DNA of 8,547 nucleotides from Prevotellaceae bacterium UBA4336 (lineage in GTDB: Bacteria; Bacteroidota; Bacteroidia; Bacteroidales; Bacteroidaceae): positions 67,618 through 76,164 of the forward strand of contig DGTM01000045.1 of NCBI GenBank assembly GCA_002394305.1, read 5' to 3'. Under the pieces are notes generated by a model. The model saw only the letters and a program-made list of their open reading frames with translations. It was not told where the DNA came from and made no database searches. Each line of letters begins with the position of its first letter. The stretch's first letter is position 1. Below, piece by piece: positions 1 to 7,924 of the stretch. A program made the position numbers and the translations under genes.

Positions 1-882
1 CCCATAGCTTCCATTATTCCCATAGTTCCCATCAGCAGCTTCGATTCCGTCTGCGGCATCTTCTGTGATGGTGCTGAACCAGACGTTCCAGGGAGAGATG
101 TCGTAGGCAGCGCGGCACCGGCGGGAACGTGGAGCGTGGCGCCGTTGAGGCCGTCGAAGGCGTAGCTGTTCTCAATGGCAGGCCATGCCCAGGAGAAGCC
201 GGGATAGATGCCGCCGCCCGTGGGAGGTGTGGTGGCGAGGATGTGGACGTCCTTCAGGTTCGGCAGGTGGGCGAAGGCATACATGTTGAAGGCCTCGACG
301 GTCTCGGGCAGTAGCACCTCGCGAAGGGAGCTGCATCCGCTGAAGGCCTCGGCGCCGATGAAGCGTATGCCCTTCTCGAACTCTACCTGCTCCAGCTGGC
401 TGCATCCGCAGAAGGTGTAGCCGCCCACGCCTGTGACATAGTAGTTGCGGGCCTGCGCCGGGATGCTTACAAGACCTGTCGTGCCCTGGTCGATGGCGGT
501 GTTGTAGTGGCCGTCTATGAAGATGCCGTCCTCGTCGTGTCCGTCCACCCACTCGCCGAACACCGTGCAGATGCCGCCTTCGGGGGTCGTCACAGCGTAG
601 GTCACGGGATTGCCCACCTTGTCCTCTTCCGTGAAGCGGATGTCCTCAATGACGTTCACGTTGACTATTACAGTGGGAGGGCAGTCCAGCTTGTTCTGGT
701 CGTATTGGATTGTGCTGAATTCGATTTGGGCGGAGCCGAGCCGGGCGTTGGGGTGCATATTCGGGTCTGCCGCCCTGACGTGGTACACGCCTGTATATCG
801 GTATGTGTCCCAGTCAATGTCGCCCGGCATCTGGGTCATGGCAGGCGCAAGGCTCAAGGTCGACCTCGCCAAGGTCTTCTGA
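1..882 (-). pseudogene. BspA-like leucine-rich repeat surface protein, 5'-truncated and frameshifted fragment (continues past left edge)
   Basis: The main reading frame runs without a stop from 839 (an in-frame ATG, MTQMPGDIDW) toward the left edge. It encodes an Ig-like tail (EDIRFTEEDKVGN) followed by BspA-type LRRs (GYTFCGCSQLEQVEF, AEAFSGCSSLREVLLPE, YAFAHLPNLKDVHI). The fragment matches the 2173-residue neighbour collinearly: its VIEDIRFTE corresponds to TILDDIYFTE there. Near 116-119 a one-base deletion is evident. Upstream reads LHVPAG in one frame and downstream reads CRAAYDISPWNVWFSTI in another; joined, they match the neighbour's LFVPNGCKEAY and PWTTWFGTI. Upstream of 839 the similarity appears to continue in a different frame (SEDLGEVDLEP against GDGGQVEVTP), so a second shift probably lies near 843-855. 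No signal peptide or promoter is visible, and a terminator lies upstream. The frame before the first shift stays open to the edge, so a gene caller could report an intact partial CDS 1-839. Assembly or sequencing error remains possible. The function of the parent protein was probably surface adhesion. Confidence 0.7.
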
Positions 883-930
883 AGGATAAGCGCCCGGCTC
901 TCCCGGCAGAAGCGCGTGCCGCGATGCCCA

Positions 931-1018
931 TAAGAGCCTTGCTCTTCCGAAATAAGAGCCTAGCTCTTCCGAAATAAGAGCCTGGCTCTTCCAAAATAAG
1001 AGCCTGGGTCTTCCAGAA
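931..1018. repeat. Four-unit 22-bp palindromic tandem array
   Basis: Four head-to-tail units begin at 931, 953, 975 and 997, with an exact 22-bp period. Each unit carries AAGAGC, a 3-nt spacer starting CT (CTT, CTA, CTG, CTG), then GCTCTT, then a linker close to CCGAAAT. The last unit has GGTCTT instead of GCTCTT. The arms AAGAGC and GCTCTT alternate, so each arm can pair either within its unit (3-nt loop) or with the next unit (about 7-nt loop). The period is not a multiple of three and no frame through it resembles the neighbouring proteins, so it is most likely non-coding. It sits directly upstream of the truncated LRR gene fragment. Its function is unknown. Confidence 0.85.
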
Positions 1019-1039
1019 GAACCGCCCGGCGTGTTATAC

Positions 1040-1080
1040 AAAAAGCAAGGGGATGCGTCTGCTTTGTCAGGCGCATCCCC
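1040..1080 (-). terminator. Rho-independent terminator downstream of the giant surface-protein gene
   Basis: Positions 1049-1057 (GGGGATGCG) pair perfectly with 1072-1080 (CGCATCCCC). Pairing can continue through 1058-1061 with 1068-1071, including one G-U wobble, giving a stem of about 13 bp closed by a 6-nt loop. Read on the minus strand, the stem is followed at once by TTGCTTTTT (1048-1040). This is the arrangement expected to end transcription of the gene that stops at 1304, about 220 bp upstream. The plus-strand side (TCTGTAGTTCCCC) lacks a T tract, so the terminator appears one-directional. It also insulates the LRR fragment to its left from read-through. Confidence 0.8.
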
Positions 1081-1154
1081 TCTGTAGTTCCCCTTTCCCT
1101 TGTCCTGGGTCCGGGGGGCGGGACTATTAAATCAATTTCCTGGGTGAGGCTTTA

Positions 1155-1321
1155 CTTAATCAATACCTTGAGCTTCGCTCGAGCTCGTTCACGTTCGGTG
1201 AAGCATGAGCGAGCTCTTGCTTCACTCTCACTTAATCACGACCTTGAGCTACGCTCGAGCTCGCTCACGTTCGGTGAAGCATGAGCGAGCTCTTGCTTCA
1301 CTCTCACTTAATCACGACCTT
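1155..1321. repeat. 76-bp tandem repeat that includes the 3' end of the giant CDS
   Basis: Units start at 1155, 1231 and 1307. The first two are full length (76 bp) and differ at only about four positions. The third matches for about 15 bp (1307-1321) and is the real 3' end of the large minus-strand gene. Read on the minus strand, each unit therefore carries the final codons of that gene: AAG GTC GTG ATT AAG TGA (KVVIK and stop) in the gene and in unit 2, and a KVLIK-stop variant in unit 1. Each full unit also contains an inverted repeat, GAGCTCGCTCA at 1257-1267 with TGAGCGAGCTC at 1282-1292 in unit 2; the equivalent in unit 1 has one mismatch. A competing inverted repeat pairs TGAAGCA (1275-1281) with TGCTTCA (1294-1300). 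No T tract follows, so these are not standard terminators. Confidence 0.9.
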
Positions 1322-4300
1322 GCGACCATTGACGATATAGATACCCTTTTCGGTGTTCTGTACGCGGCGGCCCTGGAGGTCGAATACGACAGCTCCCTTC
1401 AGGTCGTCTGTGCTGACAGCATCGATGCTGGTGTCTGTGTCAATGTTCATGACAGCCTCGTAGAGGGTTGTCTTGTAGAACTTCGTGATGTCGGTTTCGC
1501 TCAGCTTGATGTCCTTCAGTGCGATGGTGTACGAACCGTCGGCCATGCCGCTGACCTTAACCTTCAGCTTGAACAGTACGCCGTCCTCGCCTTCGAAGGT
1601 CTCGTCGTAGAGCGAGCCACAGAGTACGCGGATTGCGCCGTCGTTCTGCTGTGCCAGGCTCAGCGTGTGCTCGTCGTCTGCGGGCAGACGGTCGGCATTC
1701 CACGTTGTTGAGAACTTACCCTTGCTTGTCTTCACAGCTTCCATGCCGTCGGGCATGTAGAGGTCGAACTGGAACGAACGGATGGGAGCTTCGCTCTTCA
1801 TGCAGATGGGCAGTTCCATTTCGCCGGTGTTGCCATCGCCCAGGGTGAAGTCCTTCACGTAAATCAGGTTCTCGGAGGTCACGTTCTCTTCCCCGGCAAG
1901 CATTCTGCCGTTCGGCAGGCGGACGCTCTTGGCACCGTTGCTTCCACCGAACAGGATGATGTTGGCCACGCCAGTGTAGTCGCTGACGTCTACCTGGTCG
2001 TCCTTGTTGATGTCGGCAGCTGCTGCGTTGAAGCCCTTGACACGCATGCGGGTCGATGCAGGTTCGGTTGTTGTGGAGTCGGTCAGGATCTGGTTGGCCA
2101 CGATGGTGTAGTCGCTTACGTCAACCACGCCGTCGCCTGTAGCATCGCCGAGCACGTAGTGGATCTCGCCGCCTTCGCCCACGGTCAGTGTCGACTTCAC
2201 GACGCTGGTCTCGTAGTAGTTGGCAACGTCTGACTCTGTCAGCTTAATCTGCTGGAGCACGATGGGATATTCGCCGTCCTCCATGCCTTCGGGAATGTTG
2301 AGAGGCATGCTGATGACTTCTCCGTCGCCAGCTGCGTAGCTGCCCTCGGAGATGATGCCGCCGAGGAACATGATGGTGCCGTCGGCCTGCTTAGCGAAGC
2401 TGAGCAAAGGTTCTGCATCGGCAGGCATACGTTCCTGGTTCATCGTAGCCATGAACTTGTTCTTACCCATCTTCACGAGTTCTGCGCCCTCGGGAAGCGT
2501 GAGACGGAACTGGAAGGCATGGATGGGAGCCGAGTTCTTCATGCGGATGGACAGCATAGCAGTCTCGCCGGCATTTGCCTTCATGCTGGCAGCATAGATG
2601 ACGTTGGCAATCTTGCTGATGTCGGTATCGGGCAGATAGTCGGGAGAGGGCAGCTCTTCGATGGTGCCGAACCATGTTGTCCAGGGATATGCGTTGTAGG
2701 CTTCCTTGCAGCCATTGGGAACGAACAGCGTGCGCTCCTGAGCCTGCATCGGGTCCATGCATTCGAATGCGCCGTTCACAGCTGGAGGTGTCTCGCGATT
2801 TATGGTGACTTCCTTCAGCTCCTTGCACTCCATGAATGCGTTGCCGTCAATCTTCTCGATGGTTTCGGGGATGAATACCTTCTCCATCTTGGAGCGAATC
2901 TCCTGATTGCCATGGTTGACGAAAGCATATTCGCTGATGCTGGTCACTTTGTATCCCTCTACTCGCATAGGAATGGTCACTTCGGTAGCGTTGGCATCTA
3001 CTGCCAGCTCGTTCTCCATCTCGGAGATGGGCTTGCCCTTCACCTCTGCGGTCATTTCACCCATGCTGCTGATGTGGAAGCTCATGGTCAGCTTCTCGTC
3101 GGTCTCGGCTGTCAGATACGAACCGTCGTCGATGGTGGCAAACCAGTTGTTCCAGTCAGAGCCGGGATAGAAGTAGGTGTCGATGCAATCGTAAGGCACG
3201 TTGAGCACAGCATCGGATGCGATGCCTGCGAAGCAACCGTTCAGCATGTCGGATACATTGCCCATGTCGTTGATAGACTGGGGAACGACCGTGTTCTTGA
3301 TGGTCACTTGCTTCAGGTTGGTTTGTCCCTGGAAGGCACCATCGCCCAGGTACTTCAGTGTAGAGGGCAGTGTGACGGCTTTCAGGTTATCGAATCCGAT
3401 TCTCGGTTCGAAGGCACCGGCAGCCACGGTGGTCAGACCTTCGGGCAGCTCAACTTCCTCAATCTTGCTCTTCGAGAAAGCATTCTTGCCTACGGTGGTT
3501 ACCCAGTAGCCGTTAGCTACGGAAGGCACAATCAGCTTGCCGGTCAGTTCGCCGTCGATGGCAGGCTCTACGGTTTCGTAGTAGCCATTCTCGTCGTGCT
3601 TCATTACTGTGGCTGCATAGAGCTCGCACTCTGGGAACTCGGGGTCGCCGCTGATGACATGGTACTTGATGTCGATACCCTCTGCATTAGCTTCGGTGAA
3701 GTAGATGTCGTCCAGGATGGTTACGAAGCAGGTGTCGGTGGGCTGGTCTTCGCCCTCATAGTCGCGCGCCTTGACAACAATCCTTGCCACGATGGGGAAT
3801 GTGGCCTCGGCCTTGTTGGGAACGTAAGCCTGGATGTCTGCATAGCGGCTCTGGGCCGGCTCAGCTTCGTAGCCTTCGCTCCAGTTGCCCGGAGTTACTT
3901 CTACCTGGCCGCCATCGCCACTGATTTGCTCAACTTCCCAATCTACGTAGGTGTTGGCATACTCGGAAAGCAGTGCAGCGGTCATCTCATAGGTTTGCCC
4001 GGGGAAGAGTATCATGTCCTTGCGGCTCAGTGTGACGCCGTTGGCAGGAACGATAGCCCAGTCGGCCGGGTTGAGTACCTGTACCTGGTATTCTGCTGTC
4101 AGGTTGCTGCCGTCGGTGGTGGTAGCCTTGATGGTAGCATAGCCCTCAGATACCGAAGTCACTACGCCGTTCTCGTCAACGGTAGCTACGGAGGGTGCAC
4201 TGCTGGTCCAGGTTACTTCTGCGTTGTCAACATTTTCGGGTGTGAAGACTGCCGTCAGCTGCATCCGCTGACCGTAGGCATAGAACTTGGGTTCCATTCC

Positions 4301-7300
4301 TGTGGGATTCATGATGGTCAGGCTCTGTGCCAGCACGGTGGGCTTCACGGTGATGTTCAGGTAGTCGTAGGTGACAGGTGCGCCGTCGCAGGTTGCCCAG
4401 ACAGCAACGCCCATTGTGCCTTCCTTCTTGGCTGTGACGTTCAAGGTGTTGCCTTTGATGTCTACGGTAGCAACATCCTGGTCGCCGCCATTGAAGTCGA
4501 GCCAGTAGCCCAGGTATTCGGCTTCAACGTCGTCGGGACCTACGTTGATGCTGATTTCTCTCGTCTCACCGACCTCAAGGAAGCGTACTTGGTTCTCGCT
4601 GAGGTTGATGGTCTGAGCAGGTATGGGGAAGTGTATCTTGACGGCGCACTCTACCATCAAGTTGTTCACGGTCTTAGCCTTTACGATGGCTGTGCCTTCG
4701 TCGGCTACGCGTTCTACGCGGCAGGTCTTGCCGAACGGAACGACATTGACGATGTTCTTGTCGGAACTGCTCCATTCAATGGTCTGGTCTGCATCCTCGT
4801 CTTCAACGATGGCGTCGATGAGGAAGGATGTGTTGCTCGGATCCTTGAACCAGTAGTCGGTTACGTTGATACCGATGTTGACGGGGTCGGGGATGGCAAC
4901 TGTCACCGTTGCCTTAGCCTTCACGCCGTTTTTGGTAGTGGCGGTGATGGTAGCCGTACCGCTCTTCACAGCCCTCACGTAGCCATTCGTGCCAAGCTGA
5001 ACCACGTTGTAGTCGCTGCACGACCAGGTGAGAGTCGGGTCGGTAGCGTCCTCGGGGAATACCTTTGCTATGATGCGGTCGGAGGCGCCACGCTGAGTCA
5101 GCGTGATGGCCGGGTTCTCGATTTCGATGGCTGTGGGATAGATGGGCGATGTGCCCTTTGGAACGAATTCCACGGTGCCTGTGGCAGACCTGTGTGTGCG
5201 GGTGTCTATTACACTGCCGTCACTCAGCGACTGCGGACGGTCGAGTGTGTTGAGCAGTTCCACCTCGTCGTCGAGTTCGATCTTGCTCGCACTGATGGTG
5301 GGTGTGCTGCCATTGCCGGTGAGGGTCATGGGGCAGTTCACCTGCACAATGCCAGAGCCGTCGTGGGTGATGCGGTGGAAGGTGAAGCTGGGCTTTGAAG
5401 CATAGGCGCTCATGGTGGCTCCGTTGGCCAGATGTATGCTGGCGGACTTGGAGAATTGAGCGGCAGGTGTCAGGGTGAGGGCGCAATCGCCGCCCATGAT
5501 GCTCAGGTTGTCGCCGTCGGCAATGATTGCTTCAGCCGAGCAGTTGACAGCGTTTTTGCCGTAGAGCATCAGGTTCAGGGCGCGGTCCTTAGTCTTGATG
5601 AAGGGTTCGCCGCCTTCCTGAGTGTAGTCAATCTGTGCGTCGCGCATCTCGAAGATGTTGGTCGAGGGGTTGAACTTGAGGGAGCCGCTCTTCAGATAGC
5701 TGCCGCAGATGTAGTTTTGGTTCAGAGAGGTGACCTGTCGGCCAAATACCCAGAAGGGATACTTTGTGGCTGCGCTGATGGGGGAGATTTGTACGGGGCC
5801 GGTGGCATAGATGAAGTGGTTGTCCGGCTCGTAGTAGGCATTTGCCGAAGCCTGCACGTCGCAGTTCGTCAGCGTTGCCTTGTAGGTGTTTTCTCCGAAG
5901 GACGTGTTGCTGCCGGTCAGCCCCTTGGTGATATTCACATTAGCTCCAACGGAGGCTTTCAGCTCTTTGGCGCTCACCACAGGTACAGTGACATTTGTCT
6001 CGGAAGAGAAAGACATGGTGCCTGCGACGTTGAACGCACCGCACTTCATGCTGCTGCTGTTCTCCGAGTTGACGGTCATTTGGCCCCACAGAATAGAAGT
6101 GTTGTCGCTGCTCTCCAAAGCAGGTGCTTGGTCTTTACAGGTGATGGTCGTGGGCAGCTTTTTGCTGCTCACCTTTGATGCCAAACCAGGCTGGAGATTA
6201 TATTCCTTGAGATAATCATTCCTTCCCACCTTAATTTTGAGTTTACCATTTCCGGTGTACTCAATGGCGGGCATTTTTTCCGAGACATTGATGTCTGCAC
6301 CATCAATATAGAGAGTGTTTTCAATCGGGTCATAGCTCATTGATGCCAAAAATTCCCCGTCGGGAGCATACTGGATGTTCGCACCTTCAATGAAGTATCG
6401 GTTGGCACTCGTGACCTGAACACCGCCAACCTTGAGCGGATAGATCGTTTGTCTGCCATCTATAATTAACTGGTTCGCATTATTCGTACCATATGCATAC
6501 CCCCCGGTAGTCTTGTCATAGAGGCCATAGACGCCATCCTTATTACAACCATAGTATATATTCTTTCTGAAATACTCGTAGAGTCCGTCAGAAACTACCA
6601 TTGTGTTGACGTTAAGTGGCATAGTGTTATCTACAATATCTACCAATCTAACATGCGACATCAAAGTTTGTTTGTCTTTTGGTTCAAAGAGTATAGCACC
6701 ATATATACCGTGAGCATCGTCTTTAAGACAGATTCTTGCTTGTTCTTTAGGGTCACTAGTTCTAATTCCCTCAATATGGCCTGTATGAAGCTGAGTGTAA
6801 TTGCGGAGTGTTTTTCCTCCTTCAATGAGGACACCATCGACATACAGCTGGCCTTCGTTGCTAATTGGATTGTAGTCTATCAGCGTGGTATTGCTCCTTG
6901 CCTCTATATTCTTGACCTCACATCTCTTATTGACCCTGATGCGCAGACCGGGGTTCTCTTTGTTTATAATGTCGCCGTCAATGGTGGCACGTCTCAAATC
7001 GAGAGTCTTCGTCGCTGGGTCATACTTAATAGAAATAGCAGCGACTCCGGGGAAGTACCTCGAAGGGTTGTCGAGCAGGTCGTAGTTGGCTTCGGTCACT
7101 TCTGTACCAGCGATGGAGAAGCCGTAGCTCTTGACAGGTTCTATAATAATTTTGCCTTTATAGACATTACCGGAAATATCCTTGACGACACCATCCTGTA
7201 CGAAAGCACCGTGAGGGCTTGTGATGTCAGCAAGACCAATATAAGTTAAGTATTGAATTGATTTAAGTCCTTTGTCGACCCATAATTCCAGCCTGGATTT

Positions 7301-7825
7301 TCCATCTGTTTTAATCACGGAAGAATTGTCGGGAGCGCCACGGAAACTAAAAATTTGCATATAGGTTTGCATGACAGTTAAAGTAGAACCGGATGTCAGT
7401 GCCTCATAATCATGTATGTAGAATCTTTTGGTCGATGGGTATTTCTGATACTCCATATCAGACGTAAACTTCACGTCACCCGATACCTTGAAATGTTTAA
7501 TTGTGAGACCACCACGTGACAAGATTGTCACCCCTATTCCGTATCCTTGACTACCGTATCTTGCTGCATCAAGTGTAAGACTCTCAAATTCCATATTCGA
7601 TACTTTCAGGTACAGCTCGTAGTTGTTAGGATCCCAGGAGATAGCCGCTTCATTTGGATACCCCTTATGATCCAAAAGCTCGGTCCAAGATTTCTTGCCT
7701 AAGTCGCAGGTCTTTTCCACCCAACTTTTCGTGTCGTCACAATAATATTTGAAAGACACGGAACTTGCCGTTGCTCCCAATGTGGTGAGCAAGAACAACA
7801 CAAGAGACAAAATTTTTGTTTTCAT
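1304..7825 (-). CDS. Giant modular T9SS-secreted surface protein (Ig-like, BspA-type LRR, cohesin-like, dockerin)
   Basis: The protein has 2173 residues and is probably exported by the Sec system and T9SS to the cell surface. The signal peptide is residues 1-21 (MKTK, then a hydrophobic run ending near GATAS). Residues ~22-890 form four ~225-residue modules starting near 22, 233, 461 and 688; the last three share an opening motif like V-x-G-x-x-V-T-x-x-N, and I recognise no family. Residues ~893-1371 hold about five Ig-like domains; the first and fourth are classic Big_2 (VTWTSSAPSVATVDENGVV). BspA-type LRR_5 blocks occupy ~1428-1566 and ~1575-1724, each ending in a W-x-x-WF-x-TI motif. Cohesin-like domains lie at ~1734-1882 and ~1986-2129. 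Between them, at ~1890-1961, is a dockerin pair (GDATGDGVVDVSDY and ADINKDDQVDVSDY). The tail from ~2141 (VFDLQGRRV, GIYIVNGRKVVIK) is a T9SS type A sorting signal. The start is chosen because the signal peptide follows it directly; the leader is A-rich without a Shine-Dalgarno, as usual in this phylum. Adhesion or surface-complex assembly is inferred; no catalytic domain is evident. DNA for residues 1 to ~548 is AT-richer. Confidence 0.93.
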   Translation of the reverse strand: MKTKILSLVLFLLTTLGATASSVSFKYYCDDTKSWVEKTCDLGKKSWTELLDHKGYPNEAAISWDPNNYELYLKVSNMEFESLTLDAARYGSQGYGIGVTILSRGGLTIKHFKVSGDVKFTSDMEYQKYPSTKRFYIHDYEALTSGSTLTVMQTYMQIFSFRGAPDNSSVIKTDGKSRLELWVDKGLKSIQYLTYIGLADITSPHGAFVQDGVVKDISGNVYKGKIIIEPVKSYGFSIAGTEVTEANYDLLDNPSRYFPGVAAISIKYDPATKTLDLRRATIDGDIINKENPGLRIRVNKRCEVKNIEARSNTTLIDYNPISNEGQLYVDGVLIEGGKTLRNYTQLHTGHIEGIRTSDPKEQARICLKDDAHGIYGAILFEPKDKQTLMSHVRLVDIVDNTMPLNVNTMVVSDGLYEYFRKNIYYGCNKDGVYGLYDKTTGGYAYGTNNANQLIIDGRQTIYPLKVGGVQVTSANRYFIEGANIQYAPDGEFLASMSYDPIENTLYIDGADINVSEKMPAIEYTGNGKLKIKVGRNDYLKEYNLQPGLASKVSSKKLPTTITCKDQAPALESSDNTSILWGQMTVNSENSSSMKCGAFNVAGTMSFSSETNVTVPVVSAKELKASVGANVNITKGLTGSNTSFGENTYKATLTNCDVQASANAYYEPDNHFIYATGPVQISPISAATKYPFWVFGRQVTSLNQNYICGSYLKSGSLKFNPSTNIFEMRDAQIDYTQEGGEPFIKTKDRALNLMLYGKNAVNCSAEAIIADGDNLSIMGGDCALTLTPAAQFSKSASIHLANGATMSAYASKPSFTFHRITHDGSGIVQVNCPMTLTGNGSTPTISASKIELDDEVELLNTLDRPQSLSDGSVIDTRTHRSATGTVEFVPKGTSPIYPTAIEIENPAITLTQRGASDRIIAKVFPEDATDPTLTWSCSDYNVVQLGTNGYVRAVKSGTATITATTKNGVKAKATVTVAIPDPVNIGINVTDYWFKDPSNTSFLIDAIVEDEDADQTIEWSSSDKNIVNVVPFGKTCRVERVADEGTAIVKAKTVNNLMVECAVKIHFPIPAQTINLSENQVRFLEVGETREISINVGPDDVEAEYLGYWLDFNGGDQDVATVDIKGNTLNVTAKKEGTMGVAVWATCDGAPVTYDYLNITVKPTVLAQSLTIMNPTGMEPKFYAYGQRMQLTAVFTPENVDNAEVTWTSSAPSVATVDENGVVTSVSEGYATIKATTTDGSNLTAEYQVQVLNPADWAIVPANGVTLSRKDMILFPGQTYEMTAALLSEYANTYVDWEVEQISGDGGQVEVTPGNWSEGYEAEPAQSRYADIQAYVPNKAEATFPIVARIVVKARDYEGEDQPTDTCFVTILDDIYFTEANAEGIDIKYHVISGDPEFPECELYAATVMKHDENGYYETVEPAIDGELTGKLIVPSVANGYWVTTVGKNAFSKSKIEEVELPEGLTTVAAGAFEPRIGFDNLKAVTLPSTLKYLGDGAFQGQTNLKQVTIKNTVVPQSINDMGNVSDMLNGCFAGIASDAVLNVPYDCIDTYFYPGSDWNNWFATIDDGSYLTAETDEKLTMSFHISSMGEMTAEVKGKPISEMENELAVDANATEVTIPMRVEGYKVTSISEYAFVNHGNQEIRSKMEKVFIPETIEKIDGNAFMECKELKEVTINRETPPAVNGAFECMDPMQAQERTLFVPNGCKEAYNAYPWTTWFGTIEELPSPDYLPDTDISKIANVIYAASMKANAGETAMLSIRMKNSAPIHAFQFRLTLPEGAELVKMGKNKFMATMNQERMPADAEPLLSFAKQADGTIMFLGGIISEGSYAAGDGEVISMPLNIPEGMEDGEYPIVLQQIKLTESDVANYYETSVVKSTLTVGEGGEIHYVLGDATGDGVVDVSDYTIVANQILTDSTTTEPASTRMRVKGFNAAAADINKDDQVDVSDYTGVANIILFGGSNGAKSVRLPNGRMLAGEENVTSENLIYVKDFTLGDGNTGEMELPICMKSEAPIRSFQFDLYMPDGMEAVKTSKGKFSTTWNADRLPADDEHTLSLAQQNDGAIRVLCGSLYDETFEGEDGVLFKLKVKVSGMADGSYTIALKDIKLSETDITKFYKTTLYEAVMNIDTDTSIDAVSTDDLKGAVVFDLQGRRVQNTEKGIYIVNGRKVVIK

Positions 7826-7924
7826 AATCGTTGTGTTTTTAGTTAGTAAATAAGGTTAATTGAATGTTTATAATTTATAATTGACAATTTATAATTGAAG
7901 ATTGATGATTGAGTGCCGAAGACA
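6181..7924. other. AT-rich island covering the 5' quarter of the giant gene and its upstream gap
   Basis: Hand counts on 60-base lines give about 35-42% G+C for most lines sampled between 6181 and 7500 (6181, 6541, 6601, 6661, 6721, 7261 and 7381 onward); one at 6481 reaches 50%. Lines sampled to the left (3421, 4501, 5281, 5881, 6121 onward) give 52-60%, and the regulator region at 8041 gives about 57%. The left change is rather abrupt, near 6180, which is residue ~548 and lies inside the third N-terminal module. This is consistent with a recombined or recently acquired 5' segment, though functional or codon-level causes are possible. Confidence 0.55.
7872..7899. repeat. Two 14-bp AT-rich direct repeats between the regulator and the giant gene
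   Basis: AATTTATAATTGAC (7872-7885) is followed immediately by AATTTATAATTGAA (7886-7899), and then by looser ATTGA/ATTGAG echoes to 7912. The pair sits in the 99-bp gap upstream of the giant gene. From general knowledge, short AATTATAAATTG-type repeats are frequent between genes in Prevotella and relatives. They could form part of the promoter or operator region, but I cannot place a convincing Bacteroidetes TAnnTTTG -7 element here. Confidence 0.7.

Noticed and set aside
172..552. 126-codon minus-strand open frame in a different phase
   Set aside because: Its Arg/His-rich translation is a shadow. The overlapping phase encodes recognisable LRR motifs such as AEAFSGCSSLREVLLPE.
931..1018. 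CRISPR array
   Set aside because: The units abut with no unique spacers of CRISPR length; only a 3-nt core and linker vary, and no cas genes are in the window.
1205..1711. 168-codon plus-strand open frame through the 76-bp repeats
   Set aside because: It starts inside the repeat and then runs antisense to the C-terminal cohesin-like and sorting domains of the giant gene. No initiation signal or domain supports it.
2519..5398. 959-codon open frame on the plus strand
   Set aside because: It is codon-aligned antisense to the giant gene. It stays open only because that gene avoids TTA, CTA and TCA codons here. Its translation is Cys/His/Val-rich with no domain sense, whereas the minus frame shows clear domains.
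7826..7924. Bacteroidetes-type promoter (-33 TTG and -7 TAnnTTTG) for the giant gene
   Set aside because: The gap is AT-rich and surely includes regulatory DNA, but no pair of elements with acceptable match and spacing could be found by eye.
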